Shown here: piece by piece, positions 15,442 to 22,717 of the stretch
Layout of the letters: every line of letters begins with the position of its first letter
Position numbering within the stretch: the stretch's first letter is position 1
IMG/VR virus record: IMGVR_UViG_3300037184_000085
Location: 1-22,886 of that record
Strand: one strand, 5' to 3'
Origin: a virus
DNA: 22,886 nt
The notes under the pieces: model-generated
The model's input: the letters and a program-made list of their open reading frames with translations, nothing else
Database searches by the model: none
Told to the model about the DNA's origin: nothing
Translations under genes and position numbers: made by a program

Positions 15442-15490
15442 TGTGACAGGTCACAGTTCTGATGTTAAGCGTGGTGGGCAGTTTCCCACC
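15442..15490 (-). promoter_or_regulatory. two inverted repeats between tail tube and chaperone genes
   Basis: About 32 bases after the tail tube stop, GGTGGG (15473-15478) pairs with CCCACC (15485-15490) around a 6-base loop. A second perfect repeat, TGTGAC-AG-GTCACA, spans 15442-15455. No U-tract follows either on the minus strand, so they are not ordinary terminators. They may stabilise the tail tube mRNA or reduce readthrough into the chaperone gene. Confidence 0.45.
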
Positions 15491-15521
15491 CACCATGCGA
15501 GTAACCCAAAAGGCAATGAGA

Positions 15522-15956
15522 TTAAGCAGTTCCTGCCAGTGAGATTGGCCACGCGCCGGTCAGCTTAATCTTGTAGTCAATGGTTGCTGGTTTATCAAGC
15601 GGCAATGCAATCGTTGCAGACTCAACAATGCCAGAGCCATTTTTTCCGCCCAAGCTGAGAGGATAGGCGACTTCAAAAGGTACGGCGATACCAGCGAAGC
15701 GAATTGCTTCAAGGGCCACTTGACTCGCGTCACCGGGCATATACAGACACTTAACATCAAGCGTGCCGGGTTCTTGCGTGCCGCTGATGTAAGTATCCAC
15801 GCCACTGGTGGTTAGCATATTGGTCGTCTTCTCGGTGGAAACTTTGTCACCACTGAATGCAACTGACTGGACGCCTAGAAGTGGCGTGAAAATGGTTGGG
15901 GAAAGAACACTCGCGAACGAAACGGCTGTTCCTAAACCTACAATTGGTTGTGCCAT
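15522..15956 (-). CDS. major tail tube protein
   Basis: The 144-residue protein is beta-rich and Gly/Thr/Ala-rich, as tail tube subunits are. It opens MAQPIVGLGTAVSFA, contains VAFSGDKVSTEKTTNMLTT (the strand and loop region of gpV-like folds) and ends LTGAWPISLAGTA. It lies two genes upstream of the tape measure, directly before the chaperone pair, which is the tube protein's standard place. The ribosome binding site AAGGAGT is the strongest seen in the window, fitting a highly expressed subunit. Family assignment rests on composition and position because tube proteins diverge strongly. Confidence 0.85.
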   Translation of the reverse strand: MAQPIVGLGTAVSFASVLSPTIFTPLLGVQSVAFSGDKVSTEKTTNMLTTSGVDTYISGTQEPGTLDVKCLYMPGDASQVALEAIRFAGIAVPFEVAYPLSLGGKNGSGIVESATIALPLDKPATIDYKIKLTGAWPISLAGTA

Positions 15957-15986
15957 TGGGTTACTCCTTTATGAGTTGGTTAATTG

Positions 15987-16694
15987 TTATTGTTTAATCC
16001 GGGCTATATCCGCCCAAAAACCTTTAGGTAAGTCATCTCTGCTCACCTGTGCGAATTGTTGGCAACCGCGCCCTATGTACTGTGCTAGAGGGCACTTACT
16101 ATCCTCGTGTGCGCGTGCAACGCACAATTGCTCTGCGTCGCATGAATCAAGCTGGTTGGCTTGTGCAGCTTCAAGCTGGAACCGGTAATCTTCTACGCCG
16201 GTGCTGCGAAACGGGTGTTGCCCCCACCATGACTTTCGATAACACTGACTGGTGCCGCACGCATACGGTTCGTGAGAGTGCGGACGCCCCGCTGCATAGC
16301 TATACTTGTAACAGTTACCCGTGGAGGCATCGTGGTACTGGATATTGTGCCAGCCTGTAACTGCCTTGCCTGACTCCAGCAGTCGATTAACCTGTGATTC
16401 AACTCTATCCATAGCTGACCAGTCGTCTTCATCCCATGAGATACAGACTTCTCCAGTTGCATAGCTCGTGCCAAGATTACGAAGAGCACCAACCGGCATA
16501 CGTTCACAGCGGTGGTACTTGATTCGTTCGTCATCCTCATCATCTATGAGTGACACTATACTTGTGTCACTGTTGTCTACGATGACGATTTCAAGTTCAC
16601 CCTCATAGGTCTGAAATTGAGCGCAAGCCAGAGCGAGTTGAAAGTATCTGTCACCGTACCCGACCGGAAGAATTAGACTGACTGACGGTAGCAT
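15987..16694 (-). CDS. family 2 glycosyltransferase (GT-A fold) inside the structural operon
   Basis: The 235-residue protein begins VSLILPVGYGDRYFQLALAC and ELEIVIVDNSD, the nucleotide-sugar binding start of GT2 enzymes. ALRNLGTSYATGEVCISWDEDD carries the acidic metal-binding motif (residues 88-91, D-E-D-D). A later GVEDYRF (166-172) fits the catalytic-base region. There is no membrane segment, so it should act in the cytoplasm, transferring a sugar to an unknown acceptor. It is coupled to the HK97-gp10-like gene by TAATG and lies 30 bases before the tail tube, in the same transcript. It carries 10 or more cysteines, unusual for the family. It could glycosylate a virion protein or a host surface precursor. 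Confidence 0.85.
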   Translation of the reverse strand: MLPSVSLILPVGYGDRYFQLALACAQFQTYEGELEIVIVDNSDTSIVSLIDDEDDERIKYHRCERMPVGALRNLGTSYATGEVCISWDEDDWSAMDRVESQVNRLLESGKAVTGWHNIQYHDASTGNCYKYSYAAGRPHSHEPYACGTSQCYRKSWWGQHPFRSTGVEDYRFQLEAAQANQLDSCDAEQLCVARAHEDSKCPLAQYIGRGCQQFAQVSRDDLPKGFWADIARIKQ

Positions 16695-17290
16695 TACTTA
16701 TCCCTGCTCTCGTGATATGCTTCGTTCTCACTCTTGCTAATCCCGCTTGAATGTTGCACCAGTGAAACTCTGTTACGTTCGTTGTTTTCACGATATGCCG
16801 CATTGCGGTCACGCTTCATTCTTGGCTGCGATGGAGTGCTAGAGCCTGAGCGGTCTGATTCGTCGTTCTCAATCATGGCTTCGGATTGATCACGAGCTAC
16901 CAGCCTAGCGTATAACTCGTTAATACCAGTCATATACACATCTAATACTGTTTCCTGACACGCGCTCCATGCGTTTCCCATCCAATGCTTGCCAGCCATG
17001 TGGCTCGTGCCGAATTCTTGGAACATTCCGTACGGGACACGCCGAGCCGGACCAACGCTGGTAATGAGAGCCTCGCCGCCGTCTTCACCCTGACCCCATT
17101 TGTTTTGGTAGACGATGTTATCCCTGAGCTTGCCACTTTCATCAGGCGCGGTGCTCTGCATTGCTTCAACTATGACCTGAGCGGCTGGTTTGCTGCACTT
17201 CACCATGTAGCTTTTTGCACAACGAGGTGCGATAGTGGTCAGCATTTCGCTGAGTTCCGCCAGCCCCGTGATGTTGATAGCTCCAGCCAT
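16694..17290 (-). CDS. HK97 gp10-like tail/neck protein with a long charged C-terminal tail
   Basis: The 198-residue protein shows the gp10 family pattern: INITGLAELSEMLTTI, AAQVIVEAMQSTAPDESGKLRDNI and VPYGMFQEFGTSHMAGKHWM (residues about 87-106). It joins the head connector to the tail terminator in HK97-like phages. The family domain ends near residue 130. The last ~65 residues are Ser/Arg/Glu/Asn-rich, with no hydrophobic core, and probably disordered. It is coupled at both ends by TAATG, to the DUF3168-like gene upstream and the glycosyltransferase downstream. Confidence 0.85.
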   Translation of the reverse strand: MAGAINITGLAELSEMLTTIAPRCAKSYMVKCSKPAAQVIVEAMQSTAPDESGKLRDNIVYQNKWGQGEDGGEALITSVGPARRVPYGMFQEFGTSHMAGKHWMGNAWSACQETVLDVYMTGINELYARLVARDQSEAMIENDESDRSGSSTPSQPRMKRDRNAAYRENNERNRVSLVQHSSGISKSENEAYHESRDK

Positions 17291-17694
17291 TAGTTCAAAC
17301 TCGTAAATGTCAACGTAACTGACTCTCTATAAAATCTGGTGTCTTCCTCGAACATGGAAGGGATTGATGCAACGTCGGTGTACAACACCACCGTGCCGTC
17401 ACTTAGCGTGCCTTGGAACAGATCAAACAAATTGTGGATAGCTTTAATGCCGTAGGCCGCCGATTGATATGTAAGTGACCAGACGGATAAGTCTATCTCA
17501 GTCCGGGTTGCCATAACTGACTTTGCTCCAACGTCCACACCGGCATACTTGCTATTCACAATCTCATAAGTAATAGCCGCACCTGATGTGCCGTTGAAAT
17601 TCAAGGGCAGCACGGACTGATATACTCTACTGCCAACAATGGCGGACAGGGTAGAGTCATTGATGCAGCGATTATAGACTCCCTCGTAGATCAT
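17290..17694 (-). CDS. DUF3168-like tail terminator/completion protein
   Basis: The 134-residue protein starts IYEGVYNRCINDSTLSAIVG and SRVYQSVLPLNF, followed by AAITYEIVNSKY, EIDLSVWSLTYQSAAYGIKA and a C-terminal RFYRESVTLTFTSLN strand. This is the DUF3168 pattern of short helix-beta proteins that cap the tail tube at the head side (lambda U-like, SPP1 gp17-like). It lies among the connector genes. It ends in a TAATG junction with the gp10-like gene. Confidence 0.85.
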   Translation of the reverse strand: MIYEGVYNRCINDSTLSAIVGSRVYQSVLPLNFNGTSGAAITYEIVNSKYAGVDVGAKSVMATRTEIDLSVWSLTYQSAAYGIKAIHNLFDLFQGTLSDGTVVLYTDVASIPSMFEEDTRFYRESVTLTFTSLN

Positions 17695-17704
17695 TTATAC
17701 CGCC

Positions 17705-18061
17705 TTATGACGCTGTGTTTACGACCCAGCAAAGTATTTGGAGTTCCCTGTGCTGGAAATTCTTATCAAGTATGGCTTGAATTACAAACGTTGCGCCATC
17801 GCAAACAATGCGATCTGCTGCACTAATGGACACTGCCGGGTTATAACGTACCGTGAGGTTGTAAACCGCTTGCGAAATAAATTCTCCGGTATTGTACAAA
17901 AGTGCCGAGTGTTGAATATCAACACTGCCCCAAAGAACCGCATAATCCACCCACGTGGTTAGCTCTCCGCCAGAGTTTGGAGTTCCGCCCAAACATTGGA
18001 AATGCAGCCTCTTGTTGAGCTTTCCTGCATTGGTAACCGCTTTAGGTTTCTGTTGTGCCAT
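17705..18061 (-). CDS. head closure / head-tail adaptor protein (SPP1 gp16-like)
   Basis: The 118-residue protein has the adaptor pattern: AGKLNKRLHFQ, SGGELTTWVDYAVLWGSVD, then a strand carrying AVYNLTVRYNP and ISAADRIVCDGATFVIQAILD, ending in NFQHRELQILCWVV. Proteins of this family plug the connector channel after DNA packaging and give the tail its docking surface. Its ATG overlaps the upstream connector stop as TAATG. Confidence 0.88.
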   Translation of the reverse strand: MAQQKPKAVTNAGKLNKRLHFQCLGGTPNSGGELTTWVDYAVLWGSVDIQHSALLYNTGEFISQAVYNLTVRYNPAVSISAADRIVCDGATFVIQAILDKNFQHRELQILCWVVNTAS

Positions 18062-18714
18062 TAGCGGAGATACCCCACTGGTTGTGACTTGTAGCCCTTC
18101 AAAAGCAGGGATGCTGCGTTATTGGTAGTCGTTGAATCGCCGCGATTTTCGTACCAGTCACAGATTAGAAGCCGCATTGCCACCTTTATAGTCTCCGGCA
18201 CGTAAGTATATCCAGCTACAAACTCAATCTGTACAGCATTGCGAATCGTCCAACTGAAAGGCCAGTAGTAATTGCTGACTGGGCTAATGCAGCCGGGGTT
18301 ACTCGCCGTGTCTACTGTGTAGAGTGACGGGTCAAGAGTCAGGTAGGAGCCACCGTAGGAGGGCATATACTGCACAGATGTTACCGATTGCAACGGAGCC
18401 TTGGGAATTCTAAGAACCTGATTCTCAGCCCACCAATTCTGAAATCTATTGATGGTGTTTCTCGCCGGTCCTGTGTTCTCCTGCCAGCCATACGGGAAAC
18501 AATCCAGCCAATATGTCCAGTTACTCGTGATCAGTGACCGCCCTGTGATGACCTCGCAGCGTTCTCTCGCTGCTGTAATTAGACTCATGATGAGCGTGTC
18601 ATCCGTTGGGTCAGTAATGTCAATCTTGAGAAAGTTCTTTACGTCAGCAAGAGCCAGAGGTTCAGTAGGGGCGACATACGGACTCGAAGGATTGTATTGG
18701 AGTGAGATAGACAT
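18061..18714 (-). CDS. head-tail connector, phiE125 gp8 / HK97 gp6-like
   Basis: The 217-residue protein contains PLALADVKNFLKID, DDTLIMSLITAARERCEVIT and GRSLITSNWTYWLDCFP, the signature of phiE125-gp8-type connector proteins, with a central beta region and VKVAMRLLICDWYENRGDS-like helix near the end (in the sequence, after VPETI). The family forms a dodecameric ring below the portal. It begins 3 bases after the small 70-residue gene. Confidence 0.88.
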   Translation of the reverse strand: MSISLQYNPSSPYVAPTEPLALADVKNFLKIDITDPTDDTLIMSLITAARERCEVITGRSLITSNWTYWLDCFPYGWQENTGPARNTINRFQNWWAENQVLRIPKAPLQSVTSVQYMPSYGGSYLTLDPSLYTVDTASNPGCISPVSNYYWPFSWTIRNAVQIEFVAGYTYVPETIKVAMRLLICDWYENRGDSTTTNNAASLLLKGYKSQPVGYLR

Positions 18715-18717
18715 TAG

Positions 18718-18930
18718 TTATACCTGCTTGGTTCTCTTGCGGGATAAAGCCTTTTCGTAGCTTGGCTTTGTTGCGGTCTCACACGTAGCCTCAATAGCTG
18801 GTGCTACCTGAATTGCTAACCCGTGGTGAATCCATGCCGTTGCATCGTCGTCTTGAATATCAGCAATCTCGCCCTGCTCCATGTGACCACGAGGCGTGTA
18901 CCGAAACGTGTGTAATGTTTGAACCAGCAT
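18718..18930 (-). CDS. small head-region protein, 70 aa, unknown function
   Basis: The 70-residue protein reads MLVQTLHTFRYTPRGHMEQG then EIADIQDDDATAWIHHGLAI and has a basic tail ending RKRTKQV. Small proteins with this layout (a strand, a G-E-x-x-x-(L/I) turn, a helix ending in a GLA-like turn) are common between capsid and connector genes in HK97-like phages, but I cannot name the function. AAGGAATTAA precedes the ATG. A strong hairpin at 18948-18970 separates it from the capsid gene. Confidence 0.7.
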   Translation of the reverse strand: MLVQTLHTFRYTPRGHMEQGEIADIQDDDATAWIHHGLAIQVAPAIEATCETATKPSYEKALSRKRTKQV

Positions 18931-18947
18931 TTAATTCCTTTGGTTGC

Positions 18948-18970
18948 GGGGGCTGGGTTTAGCAGCCCCC
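18948..18970 (-). promoter_or_regulatory. strong hairpin just after the major capsid gene
   Basis: GGGGGCTG (18948-18955) and CAGCCCCC (18963-18970) form a perfect 8-bp GC-rich stem with a 7-base loop, 9 bases past the capsid stop. On the minus strand GCAACC follows, not a U-tract, so full termination is unlikely. It may act as a 3' RNase barrier for the capsid mRNA or as a partial attenuator. Confidence 0.6.
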
Positions 18971-18978
18971 TTGGTTGA

Positions 18979-20154
18979 TTAGGTGGTCAAGCTGATGATG
19001 GGGCTGGTGGAACCCGAAGAAGGATTCAACACAACTCCGCCCGCACGAGCAAAGGCGACGTAGCCGACTTCGTTCGTCGCAGCGTAAAGCTGATCGAGCA
19101 CCTTAATACGGATACCTCCCTGAATTTCGTTCAGCTTGTATCCCGTAGAGTAGTCCCCAAACTGCATGACAACAGTGCCGGTTACAGGGGAGGTCGGAGT
19201 TACCTGACTGCCCAAGAACTGGTTAAGCTGCACGGGGTAGCCCAAGATTGAGCCAATTGTGCCCTTGGGTGCATCGCCATACGCTTGGAAGATAGGGCGG
19301 TTGTTGGCATCCAGAATGTTGAGCAAGAAACTCAGGGTGGTAGTGTTAAAGGTCAGCACAGCATCCTGCGTGTAAGCAGGGTCAAGATAGGTTACAAACT
19401 TGACCATGTCAGCGTAAGTAATGACGTTGGCAGTCGCAGTCGTCACACCGGCGGTGATGGTATTCAGACCGGCGATGTTGCTGGAGTTACCCTGCGTAAT
19501 CCACTGAGACACGTTACGGACGTAACGGGTGTAAATGTCGGACACAACCTGACCAACGATGTCGAACGCTGCGTCCTGAACAAGCGAGTTATCCAGCTTC
19601 AAAGGCTGGAAGCGCAGGTCGTCAATCGTGATGGTAGGACCGGCGGAAACCGTTGGGTCGGTGGTAGCCAGACCAGCAGAGTTCAAAACCCAGCTATTAG
19701 CCAAGTCATTCCAGTAAGGCACCTTGACTGGCGCACCAGTGGATGTTGCCATCTTGCCGACTAGGTTATAGATAGCACCGGGGGATTTCTTCGCGATTAC
19801 TGGCTGTGCTACGAAAGTAGGAATCAAGATTCCGTCTGCCGAGACAGTCAGGTCGCGTTGCTCAGACTTGCCGGTGCGGAGATAAGAGCGAAACGCCTTG
19901 CGGGTTTCCTTTTGGTCTACAGCATCAGACGAGCCAGTGTTAGAGAGATTCAAGTTCTTAGCGCGAGTCTCGTTATTGCGCGTTTCTTCGGCTTCAAAAG
20001 AAGCAATAAGGGAGTCCAGACCACGCGCATCGGCAAGCATAGCTTCCGTCTTAGTGCGGAGTTCGGATGTATAGAGTTTCATGTCAGCGGGAATTGACGC
20101 CTGTGCCTCTGCTACCAGCTTGGCGCGTTGGTCCCTGAGTTCTTGTGCCTTCAT
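18979..20154 (-). CDS. major capsid protein, HK97 fold, with N-terminal scaffold (delta) domain
   Basis: The 391-residue protein has a charged, coiled-coil N terminus (residues 1 to about 65, Glu/Lys/Ala-rich), then a linker. The HK97-fold body begins around LTVSADGILIPTFVAQPVIA (102-121). Later marks are SPGAIYNLVGKMATSTGAPV, WITQGNSSNIAGLNTI and the C-terminal YVAFARAGGVVLNPSSG. The N-terminal arm likely acts as scaffold and is removed by the adjacent protease. The cut is probably between residues 65 and 102, but no site can be fixed by eye. AGGA lies before the ATG, within a predicted hairpin. Confidence 0.95.
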   Translation of the reverse strand: MKAQELRDQRAKLVAEAQASIPADMKLYTSELRTKTEAMLADARGLDSLIASFEAEETRNNETRAKNLNLSNTGSSDAVDQKETRKAFRSYLRTGKSEQRDLTVSADGILIPTFVAQPVIAKKSPGAIYNLVGKMATSTGAPVKVPYWNDLANSWVLNSAGLATTDPTVSAGPTITIDDLRFQPLKLDNSLVQDAAFDIVGQVVSDIYTRYVRNVSQWITQGNSSNIAGLNTITAGVTTATANVITYADMVKFVTYLDPAYTQDAVLTFNTTTLSFLLNILDANNRPIFQAYGDAPKGTIGSILGYPVQLNQFLGSQVTPTSPVTGTVVMQFGDYSTGYKLNEIQGGIRIKVLDQLYAATNEVGYVAFARAGGVVLNPSSGSTSPIISLTT

Positions 20155-20157
20155 TTT

Positions 20158-20220
20158 GTAAGTCCTATATGTAGGGGTTGCCTACTTACCACATTGCTCT
20201 ATGTTTTGCAGCGTGCAAAA
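20158..20220 (-). promoter_or_regulatory. capsid leader hairpins, one enclosing the ribosome binding site
   Basis: GTAGG (20171-20175) pairs with CCTAC (20181-20185). GTAAG (20158-20162) can pair with CTTAC (20185-20189) outside it, leaving the capsid AGGA (complement at 20163-20166) in the bulge next to the stem. Further upstream in the leader, TTTTGCA-GCG-TGCAAAA (20204-20220) is a perfect 7-bp hairpin with a 3-base loop. The two may tune capsid translation or be an RNA/protein binding site. No convincing promoter was identified in the 132-base gap. Confidence 0.4.
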
Positions 20221-20286
20221 TATAGTTAGTTGATAGATAACCAGTCACTCATTCAAGAGTTGCTCTAGGCTCTGGTACGATATTTG

Positions 20287-21000
20287 TTAAAAAGCTAATG
20301 CTACCTCTATCGCTAGTTTGATGGCTCTAATCTGGTTGCAGTCGCACTGAGCGTCTGAGCAGTCTGAGTTACTACAGAGAGGGCAGCTACCCGCTTGGCA
20401 CCGCTCACAGCCACAATTGCATCCGCTCTGCGGGTCGTCAAGCGATGACGGTACATCCTCGGTTATGTCACCGTCGCGGGTCTCCAATGCCTTAACAACA
20501 GAATCAGGCATACCGTCGGGGAAGTTACGAGCCTCACTCGTGGCTGACCGATACGCTGGATATGTCACCGGGGATACATCCATCAAAGACACATTAAGTA
20601 GGGTACGGGTTACCGGGGTGGTGGTGTAGTCCCACTTGTCGTCATTGGTTATAAATCCAAAACTTGAGGAGTCAACATCACCGCGTTTCATGCTTGTCAT
20701 AAGATCACGTGCTGCCTGAGTATCGGGCGGGTCTATCTCATACTTGAGACCCTTTGCGTCTACGCTGAGACGCAGCGTGCCCGACTTTGTACGACCGAGC
20801 ACTGCATCAGAGTTGTGGTTCCAGAGAGCGCGAACGTCGGCGGTCAATGTTCCATCAAAAGCGTGAGGGTCTACAATCTCGACAAACCCCATATCCTCGG
20901 AGCGTGAGTTAAAGACGGCTGCGTAGCCGCTGATCTTGGGTGAAGAGGGGTCATCGCTTACTGTAACTGGCTGGTTGATAAACCTACGTTCAATCTTCAT
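20287..21000 (-). CDS. HK97-family prohead maturation protease with cysteine-rich C-terminal tail
   Basis: The 237-residue serine protease (U35/HK97 gp4 type) cuts the capsid scaffold domain during maturation. It shows ISGYAAVFNSRSED, then VRALWNHNSDAVLGR with the likely catalytic His62. DVDSSSFGF carries the likely nucleophile Ser113, and LMDVSPVTYPAY follows at 139-150. The protease core ends near residue 155. The tail is unusual: nine cysteines between 194 and 221 (194, 196, 198, 201, 206, 209, 214, 219, 221), spaced like a metal-binding knot, then a hydrophobic end. Its start overlaps the portal stop by 11 bases, indicating coupling. Confidence 0.9.
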   Translation of the reverse strand: MKIERRFINQPVTVSDDPSSPKISGYAAVFNSRSEDMGFVEIVDPHAFDGTLTADVRALWNHNSDAVLGRTKSGTLRLSVDAKGLKYEIDPPDTQAARDLMTSMKRGDVDSSSFGFITNDDKWDYTTTPVTRTLLNVSLMDVSPVTYPAYRSATSEARNFPDGMPDSVVKALETRDGDITEDVPSSLDDPQSGCNCGCERCQAGSCPLCSNSDCSDAQCDCNQIRAIKLAIEVALAF

Positions 21001-22696
21001 GGGTTACCTCTACTAAAATAGATTTCGCTCTTATCTCGGCTGCGTCGGCCTCGATGGCAAACACCAAACACCTATACAGTTTGTTGAATTCAGCATCGGC
21101 GGTCGTGTTGCTCAGCCGCGTTGCTAATCCTGCCAGATACTTGTCCACTGCCTTTTGCTCGGCGGAGTTTTTCTCGAAGCCACGAGGAGGTTTGCCAGCC
21201 CCTCGGAAGTAATCTCCTATCGCATTGCAGACTGGCGTCATCGTCTGTGCAATCGCGGCGGAGTCTTTTTTCTCCCTGTGTGTCAAACGGCTGTAGGCGT
21301 CGCTGAACAGCGGCTCTAGCAGCGATCTAGGCGACGGGGGGGTAGCTGGTGGTTTCAGTGCTTGCTTGATAAGAGCATTTGCGGCTGCTGTAGCTTTGGC
21401 ATTAGGGTCGGTCGGTGCCGCGCTCCCCGGCGATGTGTCGGTCGGGTCATCCTCTGTTTCCTCTTCGACTGATGCTTCGGTTGCCGCTTGATAATTTAGA
21501 GGCGTGATGTAAATATCCCCACCGGGGATGGGTTCCATATTTAGCTGCTCACGAATATCATTTACAGATAGCCAACCGCCCATACGTCCCGCTGTCTGCT
21601 TTGCCGTCATTGTGATTGTGTCAGCAGCTAGCAGCCCGTCAAGGTAATGCCTAATAACATACTGATTAGCTGAGCGCCCCAGCGAGAGCAGCAGCTTATA
21701 TTGAAATTCCTGAGATATACGCGACAGCCAAGGTTGCAAGCTGTATTGTAGAAACTCTCTGTTTTGGGCTTCAATCGAAGCACGGAGCACTTTCTCAGTT
21801 GAGAGCATCGACGGGGGGACGCGCATCATCGCTGCTATTTCATCACGAGTATACTTGCTCGTGTTGATATATTCGGTTAGTGCATTTTCATCAATCGAGT
21901 TAGGGACAATCTTAACGCCGTTGGGTAAAACCCCCACGCGGAAGGTGTTCCCACCCGTGGACAGTGCCTCAACGTCTAACTTCATTAGTGTTAAATCTTC
22001 CGGGGTTAGATCAGTTTCCGATTGAAGGAAAAACTGGGACCGTGCCCCATTAGCATAGAATCGAGCGCCAAAACGGGCAGCTACAAGTGCAAGCCCGATA
22101 GTTTGTCTTGCCATGCGTACCAGTGGGGTGCCCTGTAACCCGTCGAACGTAAACCCTGTGACGTGGAGCATATCATCGGGTTTGATTATCTTGGGTAACC
22201 CATTGCTGGTGTCTGTTGTTTCAAATACTAAAATACCGTCTTTGCGAACAGGTTTGGTTTTGTGCGGCAATAAGGGCCACAGTGCTATAGGACGACCATT
22301 GTTATCCCGTTCGATCTGCGCGTATGCGTTACTCCAGCCCACCGCTGCCACCATCATAGCTTGGAAAAATGCCATAGCGGACATTTGCGGGTTTGGACGC
22401 TCTGTGAGCAGATAATATAGGTTGTGTTGCGGAGCGGGTCGTTGACCGCGTGGCAACTTTTCATAGACCCTCAATGGCAACGACGCTACAGCGTCGGATA
22501 AAATACGGACGCAGGTGAGATAAGCGGTGGCGTCAAACGCTGACCGCTCTGAAACCGATTCATTACTATCCGTAAAGGAACCAACACCGAGAGCGGCAAG
22601 CCCAGCGGCTAACGATATTCCGCTCTGGTTGAGGTTCACGCCGCCGTCGCGCTTTTCAAGCGGATATTGTATGTTAAGGCTGATTAAGTCTGCCAT
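20990..22696 (-). CDS. portal protein, HK97 family
   Basis: The 568-residue protein forms the dodecameric DNA channel at the capsid vertex. Family marks are AYLTCVRILSDAVASLPLRVYE (interrupted, residues about 58-79), HNLYYLLTERPNPQMSAMAF, PDDMLHVTGFTFDGLQGTPL, GARSQFFLQSETDLT and ADTITMTAKQTAGRMGGWLS, followed by DIREQLNMEPIPGGD. The core ends near residue 410. The last ~150 residues are an acidic, Pro-rich linker and a helical domain (SLLEPLFSDAYSRLTHREKK onwards), longer than in minimal HK97 portals. It is preceded by AAAGGCG and the terminase gene, 21 bases away. Confidence 0.95.
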   Translation of the reverse strand: MADLISLNIQYPLEKRDGGVNLNQSGISLAAGLAALGVGSFTDSNESVSERSAFDATAYLTCVRILSDAVASLPLRVYEKLPRGQRPAPQHNLYYLLTERPNPQMSAMAFFQAMMVAAVGWSNAYAQIERDNNGRPIALWPLLPHKTKPVRKDGILVFETTDTSNGLPKIIKPDDMLHVTGFTFDGLQGTPLVRMARQTIGLALVAARFGARFYANGARSQFFLQSETDLTPEDLTLMKLDVEALSTGGNTFRVGVLPNGVKIVPNSIDENALTEYINTSKYTRDEIAAMMRVPPSMLSTEKVLRASIEAQNREFLQYSLQPWLSRISQEFQYKLLLSLGRSANQYVIRHYLDGLLAADTITMTAKQTAGRMGGWLSVNDIREQLNMEPIPGGDIYITPLNYQAATEASVEEETEDDPTDTSPGSAAPTDPNAKATAAANALIKQALKPPATPPSPRSLLEPLFSDAYSRLTHREKKDSAAIAQTMTPVCNAIGDYFRGAGKPPRGFEKNSAEQKAVDKYLAGLATRLSNTTADAEFNKLYRCLVFAIEADAAEIRAKSILVEVTHED

Positions 22697-22717
22697 TTAC
22701 ACGCCTTTACTAACTAA

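Noticed and set aside
15442-15455. CRP-like site TGTGA...TCACA
   Set aside because: The spacer is 4 bases, not the 6 of CRP sites, and it lies inside an operon. It is kept only as an inverted repeat.
19285-19764. Plus-strand open frames opposite capsid, tape measure, fibre and other phage genes (for example 10070-10429, 14355-14729)
   Set aside because: They lie antisense to well-supported genes, show no recognisable domains and lack convincing start signals.
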